Shown: in pieces, positions 9,194-18,700 of the stretch
How positions within the stretch are numbered: position 1 is the first letter of the stretch
Layout of the letters: each line of letters opens with the position of its first letter
Notes under the pieces: generated by a model
The model's input: only the letters and a program-made list of their open reading frames with translations
Database searches by the model: none
Told to the model about the DNA's origin: nothing
Made by a program: the position numbers and the translations under genes
DNA from: Cellulosimicrobium cellulans
Lineage (GTDB): Bacteria; Actinomycetota; Actinomycetes; Actinomycetales; Cellulomonadaceae
Assembly (NCBI RefSeq): GCF_007679345.1
Contig: NZ_VEGH01000002.1
Coordinates: 124,001 to 188,000 of the forward strand
Length of the DNA: 64,000 bases
Direction: 5' to 3'

Positions 9194-10009
9194 ATGCCCC
9201 GCATCGGCACCGTCCGTTCCCGCCAGCCCGCCGACGTCCGCGTCGCCGGCCTCGGCAAGCAGTACCCGACCCGCTCCGGCGGCGCCGTCGTCGCGATGGC
9301 CGACGTCGACCTCGACGTCCCGGCCGGCGAGTTCGTCTGCGTCGTCGGCGCCTCCGGCTGCGGCAAGAGCACCCTGCTCCGGATCCTCGCCGGCTTCGAG
9401 GACGCCACCTCGGGCACCGTCGAGGTCGCCGGGGCGCCGGTGGCCGGCCCCGACCCCGAGCGCGGCGTCGTGTTCCAGGACTACGGCCTGTTCCCGTGGC
9501 TGTCCGTCCGGGAGAACATCGCGTACGGCCCGAAGCAGGCCCGGCTGCAGCGCTCCGTCGTCACCGAGCGCACCGACCGGTTCCTCGCCGCCGTCGGCCT
9601 GACCCGGTTCGCGGACAAGTACCCGAGCGAGCTGTCCGGCGGCATGCAGCAGCGCGTCGCCATCGCCCGGGTGCTCGCCAACGACCCGTCGCTGCTGCTG
9701 ATGGACGAGCCGTTCGGCGCGCTCGACGCCCTGACCCGGTCGACGCTGCAGGGCGAGCTCTCCCGGATCCACCGCGACACCGGCACGACCGTCCTGTTCG
9801 TGACGCACTCGATCGAGGAGGCCGTGTTCCTGGCCGACCGCGTCGTGGTGATGGCGGGCGGCGCGTCCCACGGGGTCCCCGGGCACGTGAAGCAGATCGT
9901 CCCGATCGACCTCGCGGGCGACCGGGACGTGACCTCCGCAGAGTTCAACGCCCTGAAGCGCCGGATCTCCGCCCTGGTCCACGAGGAGGTCGCGGCCCCG
10001 GCGGCGTGA
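9194..10009 (+). CDS. ABC transporter ATP-binding protein (SsuB/TauB type)
   Basis: A 271-aa ATPase with Walker A GASGCGKSTLL, Q-loop FQDYGLFPW, signature LSGGMQQRVAIARVL, Walker B LLLMDEPFGALD and switch His in FVTHSIEEA. These match the nitrate/sulfonate/taurine ATPase subfamily. It ends the operon; a strong bidirectional terminator follows within 50 bp. Confidence 0.9.
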   Translation: MPRIGTVRSRQPADVRVAGLGKQYPTRSGGAVVAMADVDLDVPAGEFVCVVGASGCGKSTLLRILAGFEDATSGTVEVAGAPVAGPDPERGVVFQDYGLFPWLSVRENIAYGPKQARLQRSVVTERTDRFLAAVGLTRFADKYPSELSGGMQQRVAIARVLANDPSLLLMDEPFGALDALTRSTLQGELSRIHRDTGTTVLFVTHSIEEAVFLADRVVVMAGGASHGVPGHVKQIVPIDLAGDRDVTSAEFNALKRRISALVHEEVAAPAA

Positions 10010-10053
10010 GCCGGCCCTCGCGCGGCGGCCCGACCGCCCAGACCCGCCGAGAG

Positions 10054-10109
10054 AGGACCTGCGCGCCGAGATAGGACGCTCGAGGGCCCTATCTCGGCGC
10101 GCAGGTCCT
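10054..10109. terminator. Bidirectional terminator, 22-bp perfect inverted repeat
   Basis: Arms 10054-10075 and 10088-10109 are exact reverse complements with a 12-nt loop, placed between the convergent ABC ATPase and beta-lactamase genes. The right arm contains two bases of the beta-lactamase stop codon. There is no poly-U tail, as is common in GC-rich actinobacteria. Confidence 0.75.
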
Positions 10110-11121
10110 ATCTCGCGGCTTCGTCGTGTGCGTGCGCGTCGTAGGCGGCGAGCACCGTCGTGGCCGCCGCCGCCAGCACCGCGTCGTCCGGCTCGGCGGC
10201 CTCGTCCGGGTGGTCGGTGAGCACCGCCAGCACGATCGGGGCGCGGCCGGGCGGCCAGAGGACCGCGATGTCGTTGCGGGAGCCGTACCGGCCGGCGGTG
10301 CCGGTCTTGTCGCCGACCGTCCAGCCCTCCGGCGTCCCCGCGCGGATCGCGTCGAGGCCCGTCGTGCTCGCGGTGAGCCAGCCGACGTACGCCTGGCGCA
10401 CCGCGGGGTCGAGCGCGTCCCCGAGGGCGTACGTCGCCAGCCCTTCGGCCAGGGCGCGCGGGGTGGAGGTCCGCGCCGGGTCGCCCGGCGTGAATCGGTT
10501 GAGCTCCGGCTCGGCCGCGTCGACCAGGGTCACGGTGTCGCCGCGGGCCGCGAGCGCCGCCTCGAGCGCGGCGGGTCCGCCCAGGTGCCGGAGCAGCACG
10601 TTGAGCGCGCCGTTGTCGCTGTCGGTCACCGCCGCCGCGCCGAGCGCGCCGATCGTCAGGTCCGTGCCCGCCGCGCCGGCGGTGACCGGGGCGTGGCCCA
10701 CGTCCGCGACGTCCTCGGCGGTCACGGTCAGCGGCCGGTCGAGCACCGAGGCGGGCTGCCCCGCCAGCAGCTCGCCGGCCGCGAGCGCCTTGAGCGTCGA
10801 CGCGTAGCCGAACCGCTCGTCGGCCCGGTACGCCACCGTGTCGCCGGTGCCGGTGTCGTGGGCGTACACGCCGACCCGGCGGCCGGTCGACCGCTCGAGC
10901 GCCGCGAGGTCGGCCTCGACCGCGGCGGTGAGGTCGGCGGGCGCGACGGCGGTGGGAGTCGCGGTCGGCGTCGGTGCGGGGACCTCGGCCGCGCGTCCGT
11001 CGCGCCCGCCGGGCGGGTCGGACGTGCAGGCCGCGGCGGTCAGCGTGAGGGCCACCGCGAGCGCCGCGCGGGCCAGCGCGGCCGCGGGCAGCCCGGCACC
11101 AGCCCGGCGCGCGGCGCGCAC
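10108..11121 (-). CDS. Class A beta-lactamase, predicted lipoprotein
   Basis: A serine hydrolase of about 337 aa with class A motifs in order: STLK (SxxK, nucleophile Ser), SDN, EPELN (the omega-loop E-x-x-L-N carrying the general base) and KTG. The N-terminus has a basic patch, a hydrophobic core and the lipobox LTAAAC, so the enzyme is probably membrane-anchored outside the cell. The start is uncertain: GTG codons at 11121, 11130 and 11148 are in frame. I chose 11121 because it gives a normal signal length and clears the upstream hspR stop. It lies 16 bp after hspR on the same strand, so it may be the last gene of the heat-shock operon. Confidence 0.85.
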   Translation of the reverse strand: MRAARRAGAGLPAAALARAALAVALTLTAAACTSDPPGGRDGRAAEVPAPTPTATPTAVAPADLTAAVEADLAALERSTGRRVGVYAHDTGTGDTVAYRADERFGYASTLKALAAGELLAGQPASVLDRPLTVTAEDVADVGHAPVTAGAAGTDLTIGALGAAAVTDSDNGALNVLLRHLGGPAALEAALAARGDTVTLVDAAEPELNRFTPGDPARTSTPRALAEGLATYALGDALDPAVRQAYVGWLTASTTGLDAIRAGTPEGWTVGDKTGTAGRYGSRNDIAVLWPPGRAPIVLAVLTDHPDEAAEPDDAVLAAAATTVLAAYDAHAHDEAAR

Positions 11122-11137
11122 CCGGCGCACCCGGCGC

Positions 11138-11587
11138 TCAGCGCGCACCCGGCCGCCAGAGCACGATCGCCCCGCGCGCACCGACGGCCCGCGGGTCCTC
11201 CGAGGGCGCCCCGCCGTCCGCGGCCCCGCGGCGGCGCTGACCACGCCCCATCGCCACGACGTCGCCGGACGGGTGCGCCGTGAACACCCGGCGTCCCGGC
11301 TCGGCGAACGCGCGCAGGTACTCCACCTGGCGGCGCAGCCGCTCCACCTCGGACTCGAGCTCGAGGATCCGCTTGATGCCGGCCAGGTTCACGCCCTCCT
11401 CCTGGGAGAGCCGCTGCACCTCGCGCAGCGTGGCGATGTCGCGCAGCGAGTAGCGCCGGCCGCGCCCGCGGGTGCGGCCGGGCTGCACCAGCCCGAGCCG
11501 GTCGTACTGCCGCAGGGTCTGCGGGTGCATGCCCGCGAGCTCGGCGGCGACCGAGATCACGTAGACCTGCGCGTCCTCCGAGACCAT
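11138..11587 (-). CDS. hspR: HspR, MerR-family heat-shock repressor
   Basis: A 149-aa regulator. The MerR-type winged helix is YVISVAAELAGMHPQTLRQYDRLGLV followed by RRYSLRDIATLREVQRLSQEEG, then a coiled-coil dimerisation helix (LELESEVERLRRQVEYL) and an Arg/Gly-rich tail. HspR binds HAIR elements and needs DnaK as co-repressor in Streptomyces and Mycobacterium. Two HAIR sites lie upstream of dnaK here, closing the feedback loop. It follows dnaJ by 61 bp. Confidence 0.95.
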   Translation of the reverse strand: MVSEDAQVYVISVAAELAGMHPQTLRQYDRLGLVQPGRTRGRGRRYSLRDIATLREVQRLSQEEGVNLAGIKRILELESEVERLRRQVEYLRAFAEPGRRVFTAHPSGDVVAMGRGQRRRGAADGGAPSEDPRAVGARGAIVLWRPGAR

Positions 11588-11648
11588 CCCGCCACCTCCT
11601 CCGGTCGGTCGGTCGGCGCGCCGCGGGGGCCCCGGGCGCGCCGGCCGG

Positions 11649-12662
11649 TCAGTCCTTCGCGCGCGCCAGCAGGTCGGCCCGCGGGTCCTCGCCGGACGTC
11701 GCGATGCCGAACGCCTGCACGGCCTCCTTCGCGGCGGCGCTCAGCCGCTGCGGGACGACGACCTGCACGGTGACCAGCAGGTCCCCGGTGCCGCTCGTCG
11801 TCGTGACGCCGCGGCTCTTGACCCGCAGCGTCCGGCCCGACGGGGTGCCCGCCGGGATCTTCAGACGCACCTGACCGCCGTCGAGGGTCGGCACCGGCAC
11901 CTCCGCGCCGAGTGCGGCCTCGTCGAACGCGACCGGCAGGGTCACCCGGAGGTTGTTCCCGTCCAGCGCGAACACCGGGTGCGGCGTCACGCGCACGGTG
12001 ACCTCGAGATCGCCCGGGGGCGCGCCGTTCTCCCCGGGGCGGCCCTTGCCGCGCAGCCGGATCTTCTGCCCGTCCCGCACGCCGGCGGGGATGCGGGCCT
12101 TCACGGTCCGCCCCTCGACGCCGAGCGCCACGGTCGAGCCCTCCACGGCCTGCCGGAACGGCAGGGTGGTCACGGCCGCCAGGTCGGCGCCCCGCCGGGC
12201 GGTGCGGCCCTGGCCGAAGCCGCCGCCCCCGCCGAACAGGCCGCCGAGCAGGTCCTCGAACCCGCCGCCGCCCGCGCTCGCGCCGCCGGTGCCCGCGCCC
12301 TGCGGGAACCGCACGCGGGTGCCGCCGGCGCCGCCGCCGAACACGCCGCCGAACAGGTCCTCGAAGCCGCCGTTGGCGCCACCGGCGCCACCCGGGCCAC
12401 CCGCGCCCGCGCGGAACCGCGCGCCGCCGGCCATCGCCCGGAGCTGGTCGTACTGCTGCCGCTGCTCGGGGTCGGAGAGCACCGCGTAGGCCTCGCCGAC
12501 CTCCTTGAACCTCGCCTCCGCCGCCGCGTCCCCCGGGTTGTGGTCGGGGTGCATCGTGCGGGCGAGCTTGCGGTACGCCTTCTTGATCGTGGCCGCGTCC
12601 GCGTCCTTGGCGACGCCGAGCACGGCGTAGAAGTCCTTCTCCAGCCAGTCCTGACCGCTCAC
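11649..12662 (-). CDS. dnaJ: DnaJ-family co-chaperone (CbpA-like, no zinc finger)
   Basis: A 337-aa J-protein. The N-terminal J domain ([20 protein letters not shown]) carries the HPD motif in [10 protein letters not shown] Gly/Phe-rich region with two [14 protein letters not shown] repeats (residues about 80-155) is followed by the two C-terminal substrate-binding beta domains. No CxxCxGxG zinc-finger repeats are present, so this is a type II (CbpA-like) DnaJ. It stimulates DnaK ATPase. Third gene of the dnaK operon. Confidence 0.94.
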   Translation of the reverse strand: MSGQDWLEKDFYAVLGVAKDADAATIKKAYRKLARTMHPDHNPGDAAAEARFKEVGEAYAVLSDPEQRQQYDQLRAMAGGARFRAGAGGPGGAGGANGGFEDLFGGVFGGGAGGTRVRFPQGAGTGGASAGGGGFEDLLGGLFGGGGGFGQGRTARRGADLAAVTTLPFRQAVEGSTVALGVEGRTVKARIPAGVRDGQKIRLRGKGRPGENGAPPGDLEVTVRVTPHPVFALDGNNLRVTLPVAFDEAALGAEVPVPTLDGGQVRLKIPAGTPSGRTLRVKSRGVTTTSGTGDLLVTVQVVVPQRLSAAAKEAVQAFGIATSGEDPRADLLARAKD

Positions 12663-12737
12663 GACGCCTCCTTCCGCTCTCTCGTCCGGTTCCCCGGGGC
12701 CTGCGTCCGGCCCCGGACCGGGGTGGACCCCACGGCC

Positions 12738-12764
12738 GGGGCCGCGCCGTGACGACGCGGCCCC
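12738..12764. other. Intercistronic hairpin between grpE and dnaJ
   Basis: GGGGCCGCG and CGCGGCCCC form a perfect 9-bp stem with a 9-nt loop in the 127-bp grpE-dnaJ gap. It could act as an attenuator or mRNA-stabilising structure that lowers dnaJ-hspR expression relative to dnaK-grpE. This is inference from position. Confidence 0.45.
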
Positions 12765-12789
12765 TGCCGGTGGGTCCTGATGATGCCCG

Positions 12790-13419
12790 TCACGCCTCCG
12801 GGTCGACGACCGCCACCCGGGCGGCGCGGATCACGCGCTCGCCCATGCGGTAGCCGGGCTGCAGCACCTGCTGCACCGTCGGCTCCGTGACGTCGGCCGA
12901 GTGCCCGTGCATGAGCGCCTCGTGCACCTGCGGGTCGAACGGCTCGCCGGCGGCGCCGTAGCGCTCGATGCCGAACCGCCCCAGGGTGCCCTCGAGCTTC
13001 TCCGCGATCGACGCGAACGGCCCGACCAGGTCGCCGTGCTGGCGCGCCAGCTCGATGTCGTCGAGGACGCTGATCAGCGCCTCGGCGACCGACGCGACGC
13101 CCTGGTCCCGGGCGGTGAGCGCCTCGGCCTTGGACCGCTTCACGTACGCGGAGTACTGCTGCTCGAGGTTGAAGTAGTCGGCGTTCCGCCGCTGCAGCTC
13201 GTCGAGCCGCTCGGCGGCGAGCTTCTGCGCCTCGACCAGGCCCTCCAGCACCACGGCCTCCTCGGCGGCGGTCGCCGCCGCCTCGGCCTCGGCCAGGACC
13301 TGCTCCTCGGCGGTCGGCTCGCGCAGCTCCCCGGTCTCCGGGTCGATGCGCCGCTTGTCGGTCACGCGCGGGGCCTCCTCCTCGGGATCGCGCCCCTGCG
13401 GGTTCGGCTGGTCGGTCAC
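12790..13419 (-). CDS. grpE: GrpE nucleotide exchange factor
   Basis: A 209-aa cytoplasmic protein with an acidic N-terminus, a long coiled coil (about residues 50-105) and the conserved C-terminal beta domain, including [13 protein letters not shown] and [20 protein letters not shown]. It releases ADP from DnaK. The start is GTG at 13419, overlapping the dnaK stop as GTGA, which indicates translational coupling. Confidence 0.95.
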   Translation of the reverse strand: MTDQPNPQGRDPEEEAPRVTDKRRIDPETGELREPTAEEQVLAEAEAAATAAEEAVVLEGLVEAQKLAAERLDELQRRNADYFNLEQQYSAYVKRSKAEALTARDQGVASVAEALISVLDDIELARQHGDLVGPFASIAEKLEGTLGRFGIERYGAAGEPFDPQVHEALMHGHSADVTEPTVQQVLQPGYRMGERVIRAARVAVVDPEA

Positions 13420-15278
13420 TTCTTGTCACCCTCGTCGTCGACGATCTCGGCGTCCACCACGTCGTCGTCCTGCGCGGACGACGCGTCACCCGCCGGGGCC
13501 TGGTCGGCGGCCGGCTGCTCGGCGGACTGGTTCGCCGAGTAGAGCGCCTCGCCGATCTTCTGCGACGCGGTGACCAGCGCGGTCTGCTTCGCGGTGACCT
13601 CGGCCAGGTCCTCGCCCTCGAGCGCCTTCTTCAGGTCGTCGACGGCCGAGCGGACCTCGGTCTTCACGTCGTCGGACAGCTTGTCGTCGTTGTCGGTGAG
13701 CAGCTTCTCCGTGGAGTAGACCAGCTGCTCGGCGGAGTTGCGGGTCTCCGCCTCCTCGCGACGCTTCTTGTCCTCGGCGGCGTGCGCCTCGGCCTCCTTG
13801 ACCATGCGGTCGATCTCGTCCTTCGGCAGGCCGGAGCCACCGGAGATCGTCATCGACTGCTCCTTGCCCGTGCCGCGGTCCTTGGCGGACACGTGCACGA
13901 TGCCGTTCGCGTCGATGTCGAAGGTGACCTCGATCTGCGGGACGCCGCGCGGGGCCGGGGCGATGCCGGTCAGCTCGAACGTGCCCAGCGGCTTGTTGTC
14001 CCGCGCGAACTCGCGCTCGCCCTGGAACACCTGGATCAGCACCGACGGCTGGTTGTCCTCGGCCGTCGAGAAGATCTCGCTGCGCTTGGTCGGGATGGCC
14101 GTGTTGCGCTCGATGAGCTTGGTCATCACACCGCCCTTGGTCTCGATGCCGAGGGACAGCGGGGTCACGTCGATCAGCAGGACGTCCTTGCGGTCGCCCT
14201 TGATGACACCGGCCTGCAGCGCGGCGCCGACGGCCACGACCTCGTCCGGGTTGACGCCCTTGTTGGGCTCCTTGCCGTCGGTCAGCTCGCGCACGACGTC
14301 CGCCACGGCGGGCATGCGGGTCGAGCCGCCGACGAGCACGACGTGGTCGATGTCGGCGACCTTGATGCCCGCGTCGCGGATGACCGCGTGGAACGGCGCC
14401 TTGGTCCGCTCGAGCAGGTCGGCCGTCATCTGCTGGAACTGCGCCCGGGTGAGCTTCTCGTCCAGGTGGATGGGGCCGTTCTCGCTCATCGAGAGGTACT
14501 GCAGGCTGATGTTGGTGCTGGTCGCGGACGACAGCTCCTTCTTGGCCTGCTCCGCCGCCTCGCGCAGACGCTGCACGGCGATCTTGTCCTTCGCCAGGTC
14601 GACGCCGGTGGAGTTCTTCACCTGGCCGACCAGCCACTCGACGATCCGGTTGTCCCAGTCGTCGCCGCCGAGGCGGTTGTCGCCGGAGGTCGCGCGGACC
14701 TCGATGGTCGAGAAGTCGTCGTCCTTGCCCACCTCGAGCAGGGAGACGTCGAACGTGCCGCCGCCGAGGTCGAAGACGAGGATCAGCTCGTCCTCCTTGC
14801 CCTTCTCCAGGCCGTAGGCCAGGGCCGCCGCGGTGGGCTCGTTCACGATGCGCAGGACGTTCAGGCCGGCGATCTGGCCGGCGTCCTTGGTCGCCTGGCG
14901 CTCGGCGTCGTTGAAGTACGCCGGGACCGTGATGACGGCGTCGGTGACCGGCTCGCCCAGGTACTCCTCCGCGTCGCGCTTCAGCTTGCCGAGGACGCGG
15001 GCGGAGATCTCCTGCGCCGTGTACTTCTTGTCGTCGATCTCGGTCGTCCAGTCCGTGCCCATGTGGCGCTTGACGGACGCGATGGTGCGGTCGACGTTGG
15101 TGACGGCCTGCCGCTTGGCGACCTCACCGACGAGGACCTCACCGGTCTTGGAGAACGCCACGACCGAGGGGGTCGTGCGCGCGCCCTCCGCGTTGGCGAT
15201 GACCGTGGGCTCCCCGCCCTCGAGGACGGCCACCACGGAGTTGGTGGTGCCCAGGTCGATGCCGACTGCTCGTGCCAT
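13416..15278 (-). CDS. dnaK: Hsp70 chaperone DnaK
   Basis: A 620-aa Hsp70. The ATPase domain shows [34 protein letters not shown] and [17 protein letters not shown]. The substrate-binding domain begins near [14 protein letters not shown], and the C-terminal lid ends in an acidic, Gln/Ala-rich tail ([17 protein letters not shown]). The start is the ATG at 15278 ([14 protein letters not shown]), with GGAGCACAG upstream. First gene of dnaK-grpE-dnaJ-hspR; regulated by HspR through the HAIR sites 70-150 bp upstream. In HspR systems DnaK is also the co-repressor. Confidence 0.97.
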   Translation of the reverse strand: MARAVGIDLGTTNSVVAVLEGGEPTVIANAEGARTTPSVVAFSKTGEVLVGEVAKRQAVTNVDRTIASVKRHMGTDWTTEIDDKKYTAQEISARVLGKLKRDAEEYLGEPVTDAVITVPAYFNDAERQATKDAGQIAGLNVLRIVNEPTAAALAYGLEKGKEDELILVFDLGGGTFDVSLLEVGKDDDFSTIEVRATSGDNRLGGDDWDNRIVEWLVGQVKNSTGVDLAKDKIAVQRLREAAEQAKKELSSATSTNISLQYLSMSENGPIHLDEKLTRAQFQQMTADLLERTKAPFHAVIRDAGIKVADIDHVVLVGGSTRMPAVADVVRELTDGKEPNKGVNPDEVVAVGAALQAGVIKGDRKDVLLIDVTPLSLGIETKGGVMTKLIERNTAIPTKRSEIFSTAEDNQPSVLIQVFQGEREFARDNKPLGTFELTGIAPAPRGVPQIEVTFDIDANGIVHVSAKDRGTGKEQSMTISGGSGLPKDEIDRMVKEAEAHAAEDKKRREEAETRNSAEQLVYSTEKLLTDNDDKLSDDVKTEVRSAVDDLKKALEGEDLAEVTAKQTALVTASQKIGEALYSANQSAEQPAADQAPAGDASSAQDDDVVDAEIVDDEGDKK

Positions 15279-15346
15279 GTCTGTGCTCCTTCGTTCGTGC
15301 TGCGTCGTCGGGCGCTGCGGCCGTCCCGGGGCGGGGCGGGTGGCGC

Positions 15347-15367
15347 CTTGAGCCTGCTGCACTCAAG
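15347..15367. promoter_or_regulatory. HAIR element (HspR operator) 1
   Basis: CTTGAGC-N7-ACTCAAG at 15347-15367 matches the HspR-associated inverted repeat CTTGAGT-N7-ACTCAAG with one mismatch. It lies 69 bp upstream of the dnaK start codon, in the expected promoter zone. Confidence 0.9.
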
Positions 15368-15409
15368 TCTGCGTCGCGGTCGATCACGGTGCAACTCCGC
15401 GGCTGCGAA

Positions 15410-15430
15410 CTTGAGTCCACCCCACTCAAC
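15410..15430. promoter_or_regulatory. HAIR element (HspR operator) 2
   Basis: CTTGAGT-N7-ACTCAAC at 15410-15430 is a second one-mismatch HAIR, 63 bp (six helical turns) from the first. Two sites upstream of dnaK suggest cooperative HspR binding. Confidence 0.9.
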
Positions 15431-15477
15431 TCCCGACCACCCCGGAATGTTCCCGCCCCCGCCACGGACGCTGAGGA

Positions 15478-15524
15478 CGCAGAAGATGCGGGGTTCGACG
15501 TGCGTGAACCCCGCATCTTCTGCG
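15478..15524. terminator. Perfect 19-bp inverted repeat, probable terminator
   Basis: Arms 15478-15496 and 15506-15524 (beginning CGCAGAAGATGCGGGG) are exact reverse complements around a 9-nt loop. The repeat lies just after the cold-shock gene (stop at 15558) and upstream of dnaK, so it would end that transcript and insulate the heat-shock promoter. Confidence 0.65.
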
Positions 15525-15557
15525 GTCTCGACGAGCCCGGCACGAGCCGGGCGCGGG

Positions 15558-16520
15558 TCAGATCAGCTCGACGCGGTCCGCCTGCGGGCCGCGGTCGCTC
15601 TGGCGGACCTGGTACCGGACGCGGTCCCCCTCGAAGAGCGCCTCCTCGCGCTGCAGGACCGAGACGTGCACGAACAGGTCCGGGCCGCCGTCGTCCGGCG
15701 TGATGAAGCCGAAGCCGCGCTCCGCGTCGTAGCGCGCCACGACGCCCTGGCCGCCGCGCTGCGGCGCGCGGGACGGCGCCGGGCCGCGGCCGGAGTCGCG
15801 CCGGTCCGACCCGCCGCGACCGCCGTGGCCGCCCCGGGACGGGCCGCCGACCAGCCGGACGCCCTGGGCCTGCAGGCCCTTCTCGCCCTCCGAGGCGCGG
15901 TAGGTCACCCGGTCGCCCTCGACGAGCTCGGCCAGGTCGCCGTGCAGCGAGCGCGCGTGCACGAAGATGTCCTGCTCCCCGGAGTCGGGCGTGATGAACC
16001 CGAAGCCCTTGCCCGCGTCGTACCAGGTGACGGTGCCGTCGGCCCCGTCGTTCTTCGTGGCCGCGCGGCCCGGGCCCCCCGCGGCGTCGGCACCGAGCGG
16101 CAGCAGGTGGTCGGCCTGCGGCCCCTTCTCCCCCTCGACCACGAGGAACGCGACGCGCTGGCCCTCGGCGATCACCCCGCCGCCGACGATCGCGGAGGAG
16201 TGCACGAAGATCTCGCCGTCGCCGCTGTCGGGCGTGATGAAGCCGTAGCCCTTGGCCGGCTCGTACCAGTTGACGGTGCCGAGCCGCCCCGGCGCGGCGT
16301 CGGTGGCGACGTCGCCGGTGACGCGGACCTCGCGGGCCTGCGGGCCCCGGTCGCCCTCGCCGATCTCGAACTCGACGGTCTGCCCCTCGCGCAGCGACGC
16401 CGGGCCGTCCTGGCCGACGATCTCGGACGCGTGGACGAACAGGTCCTCGGCGTCGTCGCCGAGGGCGAGGAAGCCGAACCCTCGCTCGGTGTCGAACCAG
16501 CGGACGGTTCCCTGCGGCAC
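15558..16520 (-). CDS. Protein with four tandem cold-shock domains
   Basis: A 320-aa protein in which nearly all sequence is cold-shock (OB-fold) domain. Repeats are at about residues 1-68, 80-143, 161-225 and 258-320. Each has an RNP1-like motif ([37 protein letters not shown]) and an RNP2-like motif ([36 protein letters not shown]), and ends near a GPQA or similar turn. A Gly/Arg-rich linker (226-257) precedes the last domain. Ordinary bacterial Csps have one domain of about 67 aa. The GTG start at 16520 follows GGAG and begins directly with a CSD. It probably binds single-stranded RNA or DNA with multiple contacts. Confidence 0.9.
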   Translation of the reverse strand: MPQGTVRWFDTERGFGFLALGDDAEDLFVHASEIVGQDGPASLREGQTVEFEIGEGDRGPQAREVRVTGDVATDAAPGRLGTVNWYEPAKGYGFITPDSGDGEIFVHSSAIVGGGVIAEGQRVAFLVVEGEKGPQADHLLPLGADAAGGPGRAATKNDGADGTVTWYDAGKGFGFITPDSGEQDIFVHARSLHGDLAELVEGDRVTYRASEGEKGLQAQGVRLVGGPSRGGHGGRGGSDRRDSGRGPAPSRAPQRGGQGVVARYDAERGFGFITPDDGGPDLFVHVSVLQREEALFEGDRVRYQVRQSDRGPQADRVELI

Positions 16521-16623
16521 GGTGGTACTCCTCGGGTGGTGACGGCGGTTGCTGCGCACCAGTGTCCACCGGTCGGCGGCGCGGGACGAACCCCGAGGCG
16601 CCGGCGGGCGGTAGCGTCGCCGC

Positions 16624-17040
16624 GTGGTCCGCCGTCGCAAGGTCTCGTCGGGAGCGTCGCCGTCGACCCGGGCGCGGTACGCGAAGCGCCGCCGGCGCCG
16701 GGTCGCCCTCGCCGACAACGACCTCAGCACGACGGACTGGGCCGACCTCGTCGCGGCGTGGGGCGGCGCGTGCGCGTACTGCGGGGCACCGTCGACGGCG
16801 CTGCAGCGGGACTGCGTCCTGCCGATCTCGCGCGGCGGCCGGTACACCCTGGACAACGTGGTGCCGGCGTGCGCGTCGTGCAACGCGAGCAAGCACAACG
16901 ACGAGGTCACCGGGTGGCTCCGGCGGAAGAAGCTCGACGAGCGGGCGTTCCTGGTCCGGCAGGCGACGATCGTGCGGGCGCTGCGCCCGATCGGGCGCGC
17001 CGACACGGCGGACCAGGCCGACCCTGCCGGACCGGTGTGA
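16624..17040 (+). CDS. HNH endonuclease-family protein
   Basis: A 138-aa basic protein, divergent from the cold-shock gene. It has CAYC at about residues 50-53, then [28 protein letters not shown], the HNH betabeta-alpha-metal pattern with a second CxxC, so a zinc-stabilised HNH fold. The usual first His of the DHxxP motif is Cys here (DCVLP), which may alter or abolish catalysis. The N-terminus is strongly Arg/Lys-rich ([11 protein letters not shown]). GTG start at 16624. Its target and role are unknown. Confidence 0.8.
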   Translation: MVRRRKVSSGASPSTRARYAKRRRRRVALADNDLSTTDWADLVAAWGGACAYCGAPSTALQRDCVLPISRGGRYTLDNVVPACASCNASKHNDEVTGWLRRKKLDERAFLVRQATIVRALRPIGRADTADQADPAGPV

Positions 17041-17136
17041 CCAGACGCACCGTGGGCTCGCGGGGGTCCGCCGCGTAGGATCCTCCGGGCCCCGCGCGAC
17101 CGCGGCGCCTTCTCCCCACCCCAGGACGGACGGCGC

Positions 17137-18690
17137 ATGAGCGCGCAGACGACCACGCCCGCGCAGCACCCGGACGGGCCCGCCGACGAGGCCCTCGACC
17201 CCGCGTCCGCCGACCTCGTCGCGGCGGCCGACGCGCCCGGCGTCGACCCCGCCGAGTTCGCCACCTTCCTGCGCGTCGCCGACCAGGTCGCCGCCCTGCC
17301 GCAGACGCACCCGCAGCACGCCGCAGCCCGCCGCGCCGCGTCCGCGATGTTCAAGGCCGCCAAGAAGCACCGCCGCGGGGAGAAGCGCCGGCTGGTCGCC
17401 GAGGCCGACGCCGCCGTCGTCGCCGCGACCGCGACCGGCAGCCCGGGCCGCATCGACGACGAGACCGCCGGCATCCAGATCACCTCGTCGGCGACCGGCG
17501 CCATCGCGGGGACGCTCATCCGGCCGCGCGCCTGCTACGTCTGCAAGCAGGACTACACGGTCGTCGACGCCTTCTACCACCAGCTGTGCCCGGACTGCGC
17601 GGCGCTGCACCACGCCAAGCGCGACGCCCGCACGGACCTCGCGGGCCGCCGCGCGCTGCTGACCGGCGGCCGCGCCAAGATCGGCATGTACATCGCGCTG
17701 CGGCTGCTCCGTGACGGCGCCGACCTGACGATCACCACCCGGTTCCCCAAGGACGCGGTCCGCCGGTTCAGCGCGATGGACGACTCCGCCGACTGGATCG
17801 ACCGGTTGCACGTCGTCGGCATCGACCTCCGCGACCCGGCCCAGGTGGTGTCCCTCGCCGACCACGTCGCCGCCCAGGGCCCCCTGGACATCCTGATCAA
17901 CAACGCCGCGCAGACGGTGCGGCGGTCGCCGGGCGCGTACGCGCGGATCACGGACGCCGAGGACGCCCCGCTGGACACGCACGCCGCGCGGATGATCACG
18001 ACCTTCGGCCGCACGAGCGACGCACACCCCCGCGCGCTCGCCGGGTCGGTGAGCGACCTGACCAGCCCCGCCCTGGCGATCGAGCGGGCCGGGCGCGCCG
18101 CCGCGGAGGAGCTGACCGCGCTGTCGCTGACCGCCGAGGCCGCGAGCCTGGAGCGGCTGGTCGCGGGGACGTCGATCGACGCCGGCGGGCTCATCCCGGA
18201 CGTGGCGGAGACCAACTCCTGGGTGGCGACGGTCGACGACGTGGACCCGATGGAGCTGCTCGAGGTCCAGCTCTGCAACCAGACCGCGCCGTTCATCCTG
18301 GTCAGCCGCCTGCGCTCCGCCATGGCGGCGTCGCCGGCCCGGCGCACCTACATCGTGAACGTGTCGGCGATGGAGGGCGTGTTCGCCCGCGGGTACAAGG
18401 GCCCCGGCCACCCGCACACGAACATGAGCAAGGCCGCGCTCAACATGCTCACCCGGACCAGTGCCGGCGAGATGTTCGCCGACGGCATCCTCATGACCGC
18501 CGTCGACACCGGGTGGATCACCGACGAGCGCCCGCACCCGACCAAGGTGCGGCTCGCCGAGGAGGGGTTCCACGCGCCGCTCGACCTGGTCGACGGCGCC
18601 GCGCGCGTCTACGACCCGATCGTCCGCGGCGAGGCGGGCGAGGACCTGTACGGCTGCTTCCTCAAGGACTACGCCCGCTCCCAGTGGTGA
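17137..18690 (+). CDS. Cysteine-rich N-terminal domain fused to an atypical SDR
   Basis: A 517-aa protein. Residues 1-125 are Ala-rich and helical. A zinc-ribbon-like CYVCK...CPDC pair lies at about 132-153, followed by a short-chain dehydrogenase fold. The nucleotide-binding glycine loop is [15 protein letters not shown], and ILINNAAQT is the NNAG-like motif. Around the active site the sequence reads NVSAMEG ... [13 protein letters not shown]: the Lys of YxxxK is present but the Tyr position is Thr. The protein may therefore bind NAD(P) without standard SDR catalysis. The gene is monocistronic; convergent with the AraC gene. Confidence 0.78.
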   Translation: MSAQTTTPAQHPDGPADEALDPASADLVAAADAPGVDPAEFATFLRVADQVAALPQTHPQHAAARRAASAMFKAAKKHRRGEKRRLVAEADAAVVAATATGSPGRIDDETAGIQITSSATGAIAGTLIRPRACYVCKQDYTVVDAFYHQLCPDCAALHHAKRDARTDLAGRRALLTGGRAKIGMYIALRLLRDGADLTITTRFPKDAVRRFSAMDDSADWIDRLHVVGIDLRDPAQVVSLADHVAAQGPLDILINNAAQTVRRSPGAYARITDAEDAPLDTHAARMITTFGRTSDAHPRALAGSVSDLTSPALAIERAGRAAAEELTALSLTAEAASLERLVAGTSIDAGGLIPDVAETNSWVATVDDVDPMELLEVQLCNQTAPFILVSRLRSAMAASPARRTYIVNVSAMEGVFARGYKGPGHPHTNMSKAALNMLTRTSAGEMFADGILMTAVDTGWITDERPHPTKVRLAEEGFHAPLDLVDGAARVYDPIVRGEAGEDLYGCFLKDYARSQW

Positions 18691-18700
18691 CCCGAGCCCG

